A DNA stretch of 16,657 nt from an uncultured Hungatella sp. (GTDB taxonomy: Bacteria > Bacillota > Clostridia > Lachnospirales > Lachnospiraceae). Positions 1 to 7,446 of this stretch are shown here, in pieces. The DNA lies in assembly GCA_910586845.1 (NCBI GenBank), contig CAJUJV010000038.1, positions 1 to 16,657 on the forward strand, in the 5' to 3' direction. Below the pieces are notes generated by a model. That model searched no databases and had not been told where the DNA came from. It was given only the letters and a program-made list of their open reading frames with translations. A program made the translations under genes and the position numbers. How positions within the stretch are numbered: position 1 is the stretch's first letter; every line of letters starts with the position of its first letter.

Positions 1-164
1 CCGGTAAGAACTTCCGGGAGGAAGGAGCCAGAGCGACCAAAGCGGCGGCGAAGGAGATTGGACGGACTACCTACATTGTGCGGGTTCATTTCAGCAAGAC
101 CAGTAAGGAAACCATGAGCGACAAAATTAAGCGTATGCTGAAAAATGAGATACAGCAGATGTAA
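1..164 (+). CDS. tnpW: TnpW-like transposon protein, C-terminal part
   Basis: The reading frame is already open at the left edge (first full codon at 3) and ends with TAA at 162-164, giving 53 residues. It holds the segment IGRTTYIVRVHFSKTSKETM followed by SDKIKRMLKNEI. This matches the small TnpW proteins carried by Tn4451-type clostridial transposons and related integrative elements, whose C-terminal half has this beta-strand plus KE(T)(M/L)xDKIxR pattern. The role of TnpW is not established. The true start lies outside the window, and the first residues (GKNFREEGARATKAA) are less typical. Its presence says the left edge belongs to a mobile element. The call rests on pattern recognition by eye. 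Confidence 0.7.
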   Translation, partial: GKNFREEGARATKAAAKEIGRTTYIVRVHFSKTSKETMSDKIKRMLKNEIQQM

Positions 165-181
165 AAACGATAATAGAAACA

Positions 182-214
182 GGCCGGGAATCAAAACTAT
201 AATGGTTCCCGGCC
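182..214. terminator. Bidirectional intrinsic terminator
   Basis: A perfect 9-bp stem, GGCCGGGAA (182-190) with TTCCCGGCC (206-214), lengthens by a wobble and a C-G pair toward a loop of about 11 nt. The plus side is followed by a T-rich run (219-234). The minus side runs into TTTCTATTATCGTTTTT. It sits between the convergent tnpW-like and yhcG-like genes and would serve both. Confidence 0.8.
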
Positions 215-221
215 AGCTATT

Positions 222-1223
222 TTATTTATTTTCCTTTTCATGCCAGTCTTTCAAAACAGCTTCTACCTGTGCTATCAACTGTTCTTTTTTGGGAATGTAT
301 GATACATAACGAGAGGTAAATATATTGTTCGTCATGCCACCTAAAGCATATTCTGCGGATACGCCGTCTTTATCTGTGCAGAGAATGATACCTATGGGAG
401 CATTATCATATTCATCATTTACTTCCGCAGAATAATAGTTCAGATACATATTAAGCTGCCCGACTGCTTCGGCCATCAGTTTTGTTGTCTTTAATTCAAT
501 CAGGACATAGGCACGTAAAATCTTATTGTAAAATACCATATCGACATAGTAGTGGATATTATTCAGAGTAATTCGCTGCTGCGTACCCACGAACATAAAA
601 CCACGACCCAGCTCTAACAGAAATTTTTCTATTTGCGCAACTAACGCTTTTTCCAAATCACTTTCCAGTAATGGTTTATTTTCCGGCACACCTAAGAACT
701 CAAAGACATAAGGGTCTTTAATCATATCAACAGGCTGTGCCATTTCAATTCCTTTTTGAGCAAGGGAAAGAACGGTTTCCTGATTTGTTCTTCCCTCTGT
801 CAAAAGCAATCGTTCATAGAGGGAAGTTGAAATCTGCCGTTTCAATTCCCGGATAGACCAGCCGGAATTAACAGCTTCTTTCTCATAAAAGCTGCGCTTG
901 TTGAGGTCAGAAATAGACAACAATTCACAATAATGCGACCAGCTCAATTTAACAGACACTGTCTGTTGAATTTGATAAGTCTGGTAAAACCGGCGCATAA
1001 ACTGGATATTGGAAACAGAAAAACCTCTGCCAAATTCTTTTGTAAGTTCTTTGGAAATCTGACGCAGCTGCTGTTTGCCATAAGCGGCACGCTCGTTGCT
1101 ATTCTGTTCATGCTCAACAATGATACGCCCCACATTCCAGTAGGTGGACAGAAGTTCCGTGTTGATGTGTGTAGCAACCTTTTGCCGGGCGTTATGATGT
1201 GATGCTGGAGTCCAGAGAGCCAA
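222..1223 (-). CDS. YhcG/DUF1016-family PD-(D/E)XK nuclease, 5'-truncated
   Basis: The N-terminal DUF1016 helical domain (residues about 11-165) contains NTELLSTYWNVGRIIVEHEQ and a SVSNIQFMRRFYQTY segment. The C-terminal YhcG nuclease domain (about 168-330) carries the putative catalytic set D228, E243-x-K245 (IELKTTK) and Q256. Family proteins usually have 15-25 more residues before this point. Here residues 1-10 (MALWTPASHH) are the antisense translation of a neighbouring gene fragment. The only frame-compatible start upstream is a TTG at 1223 with no ribosome binding site; the next ATG is at residue 76. It is therefore probably a decapitated gene, expressed weakly or not at all, although the nuclease domain is intact. 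YhcG proteins are presumed DNases linked to mobile elements and, in some systems, to phage defence; their targets are poorly defined. Confidence 0.85.
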   Translation of the reverse strand: MALWTPASHHNARQKVATHINTELLSTYWNVGRIIVEHEQNSNERAAYGKQQLRQISKELTKEFGRGFSVSNIQFMRRFYQTYQIQQTVSVKLSWSHYCELLSISDLNKRSFYEKEAVNSGWSIRELKRQISTSLYERLLLTEGRTNQETVLSLAQKGIEMAQPVDMIKDPYVFEFLGVPENKPLLESDLEKALVAQIEKFLLELGRGFMFVGTQQRITLNNIHYYVDMVFYNKILRAYVLIELKTTKLMAEAVGQLNMYLNYYSAEVNDEYDNAPIGIILCTDKDGVSAEYALGGMTNNIFTSRYVSYIPKKEQLIAQVEAVLKDWHEKENK

Positions 1224-1294
1224 ATGACGCGGGAATCATCATAGAATTTAAGGTACAGGATCCTTCAGAGGAAAAAGAATTATCTGATACAGTA
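1184..1294 (+). pseudogene. Shard of an AAA-ATPase-like/PD-(D/E)XK nuclease gene
   Basis: Frame-3-type reading from 1184 gives A, then GRYDVMLESREPNDAG, IIIEFKVQDPSEEKELSDTV, and after that unrelated sequence. This is the signature of the C-terminal nuclease domain (PF08011 type) of the AAA-ATPase-like family: GRYDV with the catalytic aspartate, then I-E-F-K as the ExK motif. Nothing upstream or downstream continues the protein, so only about 37 codons survive. An intact relative of the same family lies at 5674-7134. The left edge fuses to the yhcG-like gene and the right edge is lost just before the TIR gene stop codon. It is a relic, not a gene. Confidence 0.65.
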
Positions 1295-1315
1295 AACTAT
1301 TTTATACTATCCCCC

Positions 1316-4300
1316 TCACTCGATCAGGTTTCCGTTCTCATCTCCTGTCGCCAACTCTTTGGCGTTTTTATCCAGATCTTCCTGGAGCCCGGCCACGAGA
1401 CCCTGGTCCTCTGGTTCCTGGGTGAGTTGACAGATATATTTTGCCAGTCTCAAGCCTCTTATATAATATTCTTCCGCCTCAGCCAGGCTGCCATCCTTCC
1501 GGCAGATGCCGCCCAGACTGCGGTAGCATCTGGCCAGATCTCGTCTCGCAGGTATGGTTTGGGTCTTTTGGCAAAGCTGCCCGTATAGGTACAGAGCCTG
1601 CCTGTAATAGTATTTAGCCCCGTACGGATCCCAGCACTCAAGATCAAAGATATCCGCCTGATCCCGGACGATTTCGCCTACCCTCTCGTAACAGACGGCG
1701 AAGCTTTGCAGCGCTTCCGGGTCCCCGGTTTCTTTCCAAAGCTCCTGGAACAGTTCCAGAGCGTTCCGGTAATATTCCTCTGCCTCCTCCAGCCATTTCC
1801 ACCCTTGTCTGTCGTCAAAGTGGTATTGATGCTTTTGAAATTCCTCCAGATACTCCAGGCGGCAGATCGTTCCGAGTTTGCAAGAGCAGACAGCTAAGTC
1901 CTTAGCGGCCTGATGGAAATCCGACTCCGCATCCTCCTGAAGATCATCCCCCTCGCTCTCTGGCAGGATGCCCATCTCCAAGAAAATCTCATAGTCTTCG
2001 GGATACAGAAACCAACTCTGAGCGCTGTGGTATAGGGACTGGAAATGATCAAATCCCTGGAGATAGTAAAATTTTGCCAACAAGATCTTGTTTTCCCCCA
2101 GAAAAGCGTCTCCCAGCCTGTCACAGCAGACGGCCAGATCTCTCTTGCTGTCTGTGGCCTCGGCCTCCTGGAACCGAAGCCACAGATCCTTAAGGACGTA
2201 ATTTTCCGCCTGGGACAGGCGGCTGACGGTGCTTTGCCTGAGAGTTTCAAAGGCAGAGGTGAGTTTTTCCCACATGGACTTGTCTTCCGCCAGTTCCTCC
2301 GGCCGTTTTTCATAGACAAGGAAGGCTTTTTGGACATATTCCCCAGCCAGTTGAAGGTCGCCGGATTCCATAAGGGCCTGTGCCATCTGAATACACGCGG
2401 CGAAGTATTCCTCCGCGGAGTCCTTTTTGACGAGGATACTCCAGGCCCGCTCAGCGGCATCCAGGCTTCGCCGGTAATAGTCCAGGGCTTCCTCTTGTCT
2501 TCCCTGGCTCCAACTGTCGTGCCCTAAGGAGAGGCACATGCCGCGGAGCCATCTCCAATTCCACCAATCCTCCCTAAACGTAGGGCGGTGGGTACACAGC
2601 CAGGTAAACAGATCCAGCCCCCGCGAATGATACTCTCTGGCCTCATCAAACCGGCCCAGCTCCCAGCACCGATGGCCAAGCCTGTTGTAGGTGTCGACGA
2701 TGTCGCACCATTCACGGGCATCGTCAGTATTTCCGCAGAGCCTCTGTCTGAGATCCAGGGCAGCCATGTGATGCTCTTTTGCCTCCTCATAGTTTCCCGT
2801 CTGCCAGCAGGCATCACCGATATGGTGGCAGCAGATGGCCAACTCATACCATTTCCCAAGTTCCTGGCACAGTTCCCTCGCCTCAATGTAACAGGTTTTT
2901 GCCTGGTCCGGTTTTCTCCAATCCAGGTAGACATCTCCCAGTTCCCCGTAGCCCCGAAGAGCCATCTCCCTGGCCTTTCGGGTGCCGTATCGGTCATACA
3001 GCTGCCTGCCCACATCAATGGCCTCCAGGCAGGACCTTCTGGCAGCTGCTAAGTCCGCCTCGTTCCATTGGTACTCTTCTGAGTCGCATTGGCGGCTGAG
3101 GCCGTGCGCAATCATCATGTAGGGACTATTTGACATATGCTGAAAATGCCCCAGATCCAGGAGGGCGGTCACCAGGATCGTGCCGTCCGTTTCTGTTTGG
3201 CTTTCCTGAAACCGGGTCCGGTAAACCTCCGTCAGTTTATCCTGCCACAGGGCAGCCGCCCGGAAGTCCTGTTCTACCCCGGTGCCTATGCTGTACAGAT
3301 CCGCCAGGGTTTTCATGGCCTCAGGCAGGCCGGCCTCGGCGGCGCTGGTGATCAGGGATTTGGCCCGGTCCCGGTCCACCTCCACATCGATGCCGTTTAA
3401 GTAGGCCAGGCCTATAAAAAAGTTGTGCTGAGGATCCCGGTCATTTTCACGAATCGCCAGCTTCTGTACCGCGGTCAGGAGAGCGGCGGAGAGGGCCTGC
3501 TGGTCGCGGCCGTCGGTGCTGGGAGGGATATTTTCAAAGGAGGTTTCCAGAGCCTTGTGGTCCGTGGGTACCAGTTCTACCGGCAGGATAGGCTTGCCTT
3601 TCTTTTTTGCCTCCGGATATTCGGTGGTCATGACGTAATTGCCCGGCTCCATGATGTTGGGGGTTACGGCCAGGGTGAACAGCTGACACCGCTCCATGGC
3701 GTCGGCGATTGCCTGGTTAAAATTTTCTCCCGGGACAAGAAACTCGTCATACCAGATGGCGATGTCCCGGAAGAAGTCGTTTTTGTGGATCAGGGGCAAC
3801 AGTTCCTGGGCGTATTTCCGATCCTTTTTGCGGTAGCTGAGGAAGATGTAGGCGTCAAAAGCGGCCCGGACCTTGGCGGCCAGATCATCCCCAATGAGCA
3901 CAGAAGTAAGATATCTGGCCAGCTTCTCCCTATAGCTTAGAACCGTGCCGGCCAGAGCCTTCTCCCGGCCAAGGATGCTTTCCTTGACCAGAATCTGGAG
4001 ATTGCCGCACTTCTCATTGAACTCAGCCTCCAGCCCCGGCCCCGGCTCCGGCTCCGGCATAAGAGGCAGGACAGGGATATGGCACCGTTTCACGGCAAAA
4101 TCCAACTCAATCTCCCGGGCCCGGTTAGGCTCACGCAAGAAACGGCCTGTCACCAGGATGACAAACAGTTGCATCTGTTCCAAATGGCTAAACAGTTCCT
4201 CTCTATTGTAGGGCGCTTCCGGCTCCCCGTCGTAGTAGATGGCGCAGTTTTCGATCTCCAGGATGTCCTGGAAAATAGTGGTGGCGTAGACCCCCAGATC

Positions 4301-4378
4301 CTTGGGATGCCCGGTGTAGTAGACCCTGGGCTTGCCCTGGGGACTGGTGTTTTGTCTGGTTTTACAGATGAGTCTCAT
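1316..4378 (-). CDS. Double-TIR, Sel1 and TPR repeat protein (1020 aa)
   Basis: Residues about 17-130 form a divergent TIR-like domain (KPRVYYTGHPKDLGVYATTI, LFVILVTGRF, then E91 ten residues before IPVLPL). Residues about 174-300 form a clearer TIR domain (DAYIFLSYRKKDRKYA, IAIWYDEFLVPGENF). There E253 in MTTEY sits at the position of the catalytic glutamate of NAD-consuming TIR domains, ten residues before PILPV. Two Sel1-like repeats follow (318-382), then many TPR helices to the C terminus. No membrane segment was seen. AAGGAG lies 10 nt before the ATG. TIR domains of this kind act as NAD nucleosidases or scaffolds in bacterial immunity, with repeats sensing a trigger; that role is inferred. 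A decayed relative lies at 9064-9330. A small GCCTG/CAGGC hairpin (4412-4427) sits in the leader. Confidence 0.88.
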   Translation of the reverse strand: MRLICKTRQNTSPQGKPRVYYTGHPKDLGVYATTIFQDILEIENCAIYYDGEPEAPYNREELFSHLEQMQLFVILVTGRFLREPNRAREIELDFAVKRCHIPVLPLMPEPEPGPGLEAEFNEKCGNLQILVKESILGREKALAGTVLSYREKLARYLTSVLIGDDLAAKVRAAFDAYIFLSYRKKDRKYAQELLPLIHKNDFFRDIAIWYDEFLVPGENFNQAIADAMERCQLFTLAVTPNIMEPGNYVMTTEYPEAKKKGKPILPVELVPTDHKALETSFENIPPSTDGRDQQALSAALLTAVQKLAIRENDRDPQHNFFIGLAYLNGIDVEVDRDRAKSLITSAAEAGLPEAMKTLADLYSIGTGVEQDFRAAALWQDKLTEVYRTRFQESQTETDGTILVTALLDLGHFQHMSNSPYMMIAHGLSRQCDSEEYQWNEADLAAARRSCLEAIDVGRQLYDRYGTRKAREMALRGYGELGDVYLDWRKPDQAKTCYIEARELCQELGKWYELAICCHHIGDACWQTGNYEEAKEHHMAALDLRQRLCGNTDDAREWCDIVDTYNRLGHRCWELGRFDEAREYHSRGLDLFTWLCTHRPTFREDWWNWRWLRGMCLSLGHDSWSQGRQEEALDYYRRSLDAAERAWSILVKKDSAEEYFAACIQMAQALMESGDLQLAGEYVQKAFLVYEKRPEELAEDKSMWEKLTSAFETLRQSTVSRLSQAENYVLKDLWLRFQEAEATDSKRDLAVCCDRLGDAFLGENKILLAKFYYLQGFDHFQSLYHSAQSWFLYPEDYEIFLEMGILPESEGDDLQEDAESDFHQAAKDLAVCSCKLGTICRLEYLEEFQKHQYHFDDRQGWKWLEEAEEYYRNALELFQELWKETGDPEALQSFAVCYERVGEIVRDQADIFDLECWDPYGAKYYYRQALYLYGQLCQKTQTIPARRDLARCYRSLGGICRKDGSLAEAEEYYIRGLRLAKYICQLTQEPEDQGLVAGLQEDLDKNAKELATGDENGNLIE

Positions 4379-4685
4379 GGTATGGTTTCTCCTTGCTATT
4401 TTCTATACAAAGCCTGATTACCCAGGCATTTCGTTTAAGCTCAGCTCAGAATCTTCAGTGAAGTTTTCCGTTTCTCCAGTTCCTGTGGATCAGATGTCAA
4501 TCCTTGGCGGATGCCCACCCGCTCAGGTTTAACCAGGTGTTTATGACCTGTAGCTGCCATGGGCCACAAAGGGAAAAATCTCCACCAAGGCCAGGAGCTA
4601 GAATCCATAACCTTCTGGTTTGATTTTGAGAGAAAAATTGTTTTGATACAACAAAAGTGAGAAACCAGAAGAGGTGATCTATGTA
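4379..4685. other. Intergenic stretch between two minus-strand genes
   Basis: These 307 bases hold the TIR-gene ribosome site, a weak leader hairpin at 4412-4427, and an inverted repeat at 4612-4671. No convincing promoter for the TIR gene was found: a TTGACA on the minus strand near 4495-4500 has no matching -10 box at normal spacing. On the minus strand, 4441-4560 is open in one frame and includes VKPERVGIRQGLTSDPQELE before a TGA. It has plausible codon use but no ribosome site, and could be the tail of a lost gene. I do not recognise it. Confidence 0.35.
4612..4671. repeat. Inverted repeat, 10-bp perfect arms
   Basis: CTTCTGGTTT (4612-4621) is exactly reverse-complementary to AAACCAGAAG (4662-4671). 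Inside the 40-nt loop a smaller TTGTT/AACAA stem can form. There is no T-run at either outer edge, so a standard intrinsic terminator is unlikely. It lies just past the stop of the unknown minus-strand gene and could protect its 3' end or bind a protein. Confidence 0.55.
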
Positions 4686-5387
4686 TCAGCTTATGAATTG
4701 CCGTTTGCCGGAAATGACGTGTTTACGAAAGACAGAGTTGATATGATAAATTATATTATCCGAGGGCACGGGAGGCGGTTGGTAAGATGACCGCGGCCCG
4801 GCCCCGGCGGGCAGAGGAAGAATCTTCTCTGCCTCGCACCAGAGCTGACAGAAGCGGCCGTAGCGGTAGAGATCGTCCAGGTCCTGTTGTTCCAGAAAGT
4901 TACAGTAGTTCCAGGCTGCCCGTTTGAAATCATCGACGAACCATTTTCTCTGTTTTTTCAGATAATAAGAGCAGTCCTTTTTAATATGCCGGTTTCTGTC
5001 CCAAGCTTCTTTCCGGAAGCGGCTGAGGATAGATTTGTCGTTTGGGTCATCTTTGAAAAAGCCCCCGCTCCCGCCGTCCATCGCAAAGAAGTAATCCAGA
5101 TAGATCTGCTCTTTCAGAGTTTCGCTGTAAAAGATACGAATTTTCATATCGGGAAAAAGCCATATTTCTTTTTTCTCTCTTAAATATTCCAGAATCAGCT
5201 CTTCTAAAGTAAGAAACATTTCGTAGCATTTGCTCTCAATGCAATATCTCAGATTTCCCTTGAGGGTATGTCCTGTAAAAAAGTTAGTATAGTTCCCGTA
5301 GGAGATGCTGTCGGGGACAATGGAAGAGAGTTTTTGTGTGTAAGCGTCAGCCAAAGGCTCATTTTGAAACAGATCTCTTTTTGACAC
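4686..5387 (-). CDS. Unrecognised protein, main open part (233 aa)
   Basis: I do not recognise a family. The product is soluble-looking, rich in aromatic and charged residues (for example EELILEYLREKKEIWLFPDM and YLKKQRKWFVDDFKRAAWNY), with a glycine turn MDGGSGGFF and a proline-rich patch AGAGPRSSYQPPPVPSDN near the C terminus. There is no signal peptide or membrane span. The start used here is a GTG at 5387 without a convincing ribosome site. The real start is probably ATG at 5465, which has a good AAGGAG and a promoter, but that frame meets TAA at codon 7 (5445-5447). The gene is thus either broken or restarted downstream. It follows the pattern of lone unknown genes beside TIR/TPR genes; no function is proposed. 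Confidence 0.6.
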   Translation of the reverse strand: MSKRDLFQNEPLADAYTQKLSSIVPDSISYGNYTNFFTGHTLKGNLRYCIESKCYEMFLTLEELILEYLREKKEIWLFPDMKIRIFYSETLKEQIYLDYFFAMDGGSGGFFKDDPNDKSILSRFRKEAWDRNRHIKKDCSYYLKKQRKWFVDDFKRAAWNYCNFLEQQDLDDLYRYGRFCQLWCEAEKILPLPAGAGPRSSYQPPPVPSDNIIYHINSVFRKHVISGKRQFIS

Positions 5388-5465
5388 CAGGTCGCGCCTG
5401 GTGGTTTCAGGGGCGGGAAGTTGGCTGAACAGAGCTTCATCGGTTTATTCGTTTGATTTCAGCAT
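5388..5465 (-). pseudogene. Native 5' end of the 4686-5387 gene, interrupted by a stop
   Basis: From ATG 5465-5463 the frame reads MLKSNE, then TAA (5447-5445), then TDEALFSQLPAPETTRRDLV, and continues without shift into the GTG at 5387. AAGGAG at 5474-5479 lies 8 nt before the ATG. Spacing, promoter and uninterrupted frame after the stop all argue that this was the original start and that a single nonsense change silenced it. A sequencing error or a very early stop with re-initiation are alternatives. Confidence 0.65.
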
Positions 5466-5506
5466 TGTGGAATCTCCTTATCGGACAAAAAAGCACATTT
5501 TTAATT

Positions 5507-5535
5507 AGAATAACACGAACAGGAAATTTTGACAA
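5507..5535 (-). promoter_or_regulatory. Sigma-A-like promoter for the 4686-5465 gene
   Basis: On the minus strand TTGTCA (5535-5530) is separated by 17 bp from TATTCT (5512-5507). Transcription would start near 5500, leaving a leader of about 35 nt before the AAGGAG and ATG at 5465. This supports 5465 as the native start. Confidence 0.55.
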
Positions 5536-5615
5536 TAAAGATTTTAACATTAGCGTGTCTTTTCTTTGCGGCATTTGCTTAACTAAGTGATATCGGTTTG
5601 CCAGGTCAGCACTCC

Positions 5616-5644
5616 TTGCGGTAACAGGGGGAATATGGTAAAAT
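5616..5644 (+). promoter_or_regulatory. Candidate promoter for the AAA/PD-(D/E)XK gene
   Basis: TTGCGG (5616-5621), a 17-bp spacer and TAAAAT (5639-5644) lie just upstream of AAGGAGG (5657-5663) and the GTG at 5674. The -35 matches only three of six positions, so this is tentative. Confidence 0.4.
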
Positions 5645-5673
5645 ACAGGTAACAAAAAGGAGGAAAACGGATT

Positions 5674-7134
5674 GTGGGAAATTATGTAAATCCAGGTAAC
5701 AGCGGGTTTTTCAGGATCAGGAATGATATTTATGTGGACAAATCAGGGCTCATCGGATTGATCAATCAGACCATCGACACGCCGAGATGTTTAACCTGCG
5801 TCAGCCGCCCCCGCCGTTTCGGGAAATCTTTCGCAGCTCAGATGCTGTGCGCCTATTATGACAAAACCTGTGATTCGTCCACCCTTTTTGAGGATCTGGT
5901 TATTGCCGGCGATGCGCAGTATCCGGAACTGAACATTGCGGAGGGATTTTCTGCGACATTAGCTAATGCAGCCCAAAAAGCAGGAAATAAATTTATTATG
6001 ATCATAGACGAGTGGGATGCTCCCATCAGAGAGGCTGGGGAGCAACCGGAACTGCGGCAAAAATATCTGGAATTTTTGCGTTCTCTGTTTAAAAACAGTG
6101 AGCTGACAAGTAAAATCTTCGCGGCAGTATACATGACCGGGATCCTGCCTGTCAAGAAGGACGGATCTCAGTCAGCAATATCAGATTTTAAAGAATTTAC
6201 CATGATCAAACCCAGACAGTTTGGAAAATATGTGGGCTTTACGGAGGATGAGGTCAGAAAGCTTTGCCGGGATTATGGCAGTGATTTTGAAAGAATGAAG
6301 CAATGGTATGACGGATATGCATTTCGGGATATTGATTCGGTTTATAATCCCAATTCTGTCATGGAGGCCATCCGCAATGATGATTTTGATTCTTACTGGA
6401 CCCAGACTTCTGCCGCGGAGAGTCTGATGGGATACATCAACCTTGATTTTGACGGACTGGGCCGGACGGTGGCAGAACTTATCGGCGGGGTGGAAACGAA
6501 GGTTGACACGAAAGGCTTTGCAAATGATCTGGTGACTTTCCGGGACAGAGACGATGTGCTGACACTGCTGATCCATTTGGGCTATCTGACCTATGACGAA
6601 GAGACGCAGAAAGTGTATATCCCCAATGAAGAGATCCGTCTGGAATTTGTTAAGGCTATCCGGCAGGTAAGACGGGCTGATACTATTCGGCGGGTGCGGG
6701 AGAGCGAACAGCTCATAGAGGATACGGTCCATGGGAAGGAAGAGGCTGTTGCAAGACAGATCGAAAAAATTCACAGGGAAGAATCTCCATTATATTACAA
6801 CAATGAACAGGCATTGCGGAGTGTGATTAAACGAGCCTATTTCAACTATGGGGACGAGTACCTGATGTTTGAAGAATTGCCGGCGGGCGTCGGCTATGCA
6901 GATATTGTCTATCTTCCAAAGAAAGAATCTGTACTGCCTGCTCTGGTTATCGAATTAAAATGGAATCGGTCAGTGGAAGGCGCTATTCAACAGATAAAGA
7001 GCAGGCGATACCCGGAGGCCATTAAAGGATATGGAGGTGATATCCTTCTGGTAGGAATCAGCTATGATAAGGGGGCATCAGCAGGGAAAAGAGTACATCA
7101 GTGCAGGATAGAGAGGTGTGAAGTAAACGAATAA
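5674..7134 (+). CDS. AAA-ATPase-like / PD-(D/E)XK nuclease family protein
   Basis: The start is GTG at 5674, 10 nt after AAGGAGG. Near the N terminus is the family's GFFRIRNDIYVDKSGLIGLI segment, then the Walker A variant SRPRRFGKS (residues 44-51), Walker B FIMIIDEWD (107-115) and the WYDGY motif (211-215). The C-terminal nuclease domain has D410 (YADIVYLP) and E427-x-K429 (VIELKW). This is the AAA-ATPase_like plus PF08011 arrangement, very common in gut Firmicutes and Bacteroidetes; function is uncertain, with a nuclease or defence role suspected. At 486 residues it is shorter than most relatives. The segment between DLVIAGD (about 80) and YPELN (about 87) normally holds roughly 40-50 more residues, so an in-frame internal deletion near 5915-5925 is likely. 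Nucleotide binding may be altered. Confidence 0.88.
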   Translation: MGNYVNPGNSGFFRIRNDIYVDKSGLIGLINQTIDTPRCLTCVSRPRRFGKSFAAQMLCAYYDKTCDSSTLFEDLVIAGDAQYPELNIAEGFSATLANAAQKAGNKFIMIIDEWDAPIREAGEQPELRQKYLEFLRSLFKNSELTSKIFAAVYMTGILPVKKDGSQSAISDFKEFTMIKPRQFGKYVGFTEDEVRKLCRDYGSDFERMKQWYDGYAFRDIDSVYNPNSVMEAIRNDDFDSYWTQTSAAESLMGYINLDFDGLGRTVAELIGGVETKVDTKGFANDLVTFRDRDDVLTLLIHLGYLTYDEETQKVYIPNEEIRLEFVKAIRQVRRADTIRRVRESEQLIEDTVHGKEEAVARQIEKIHREESPLYYNNEQALRSVIKRAYFNYGDEYLMFEELPAGVGYADIVYLPKKESVLPALVIELKWNRSVEGAIQQIKSRRYPEAIKGYGGDILLVGISYDKGASAGKRVHQCRIERCEVNE

Positions 7135-7281
7135 AATTTTCCATGGCGGTTTTGACTGGTCATTTTTAAAAAAGTAAAATAAATTGGAAACAGAATATTT
7201 GAAAAGTTAATATTAATTAACATTTTTAATTTAGTAGTTATTACGATTAGATAAATATTTAGAGGGAGAGGCGAAAGTTTT

Positions 7282-7438
7282 ATGGAACTACAAAAGTTAT
7301 ATCAATATATTTTAGAAGGCAATGCTATTTTGATTACGGGGTCTGGTGCTCATCTGGATTTGGTGTGGGGAGGCTTATAATAAAGTAAATAATTATTTAA
7401 AAAATCCGCATATTAAACAAAATACTCATAAATTGTGA
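7282..7438 (+). pseudogene. Fossil of a SIR2-like gene, both ends only
   Basis: The flanking DNA (7135-7500) is markedly AT-rich. An AGGGAGAGG element precedes ATG 7282, which opens MELQKLYQYILEGNAILITG, SGAHLDL, and stops at 7378-7380. The ILEGNAILITGSGA pattern resembles the N terminus of SIR2-like NADase proteins of defence systems (nucleotide-binding GxGxS/A loop). In another frame the same DNA continues as GEAYNKVNNYLKNPHIKQNT and HKL with a stop at 7436-7438, which reads like a C terminus. The simplest view is a large internal deletion joining both ends out of frame. Family assignment is tentative because only about 27 residues can be judged. Confidence 0.4.
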
Positions 7439-7446
7439 GATAAGAG

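Noticed and set aside
1199..1588. Open frame continuing from the nuclease shard into the antisense of the TIR gene
   Set aside because: Only the first about 32 codons resemble a protein family; the rest is the antisense shadow of the large minus-strand gene.
4332..4532. Plus-strand 66-codon frame over the TIR gene start
   Set aside because: No ribosome site or family resemblance, and it overlaps the leader and start of the large minus-strand gene.
7202..7217. GTTAAT-ATTA-ATTAAC palindrome as an operator
   Set aside because: It lies in very AT-rich DNA where such short palindromes are expected by chance.
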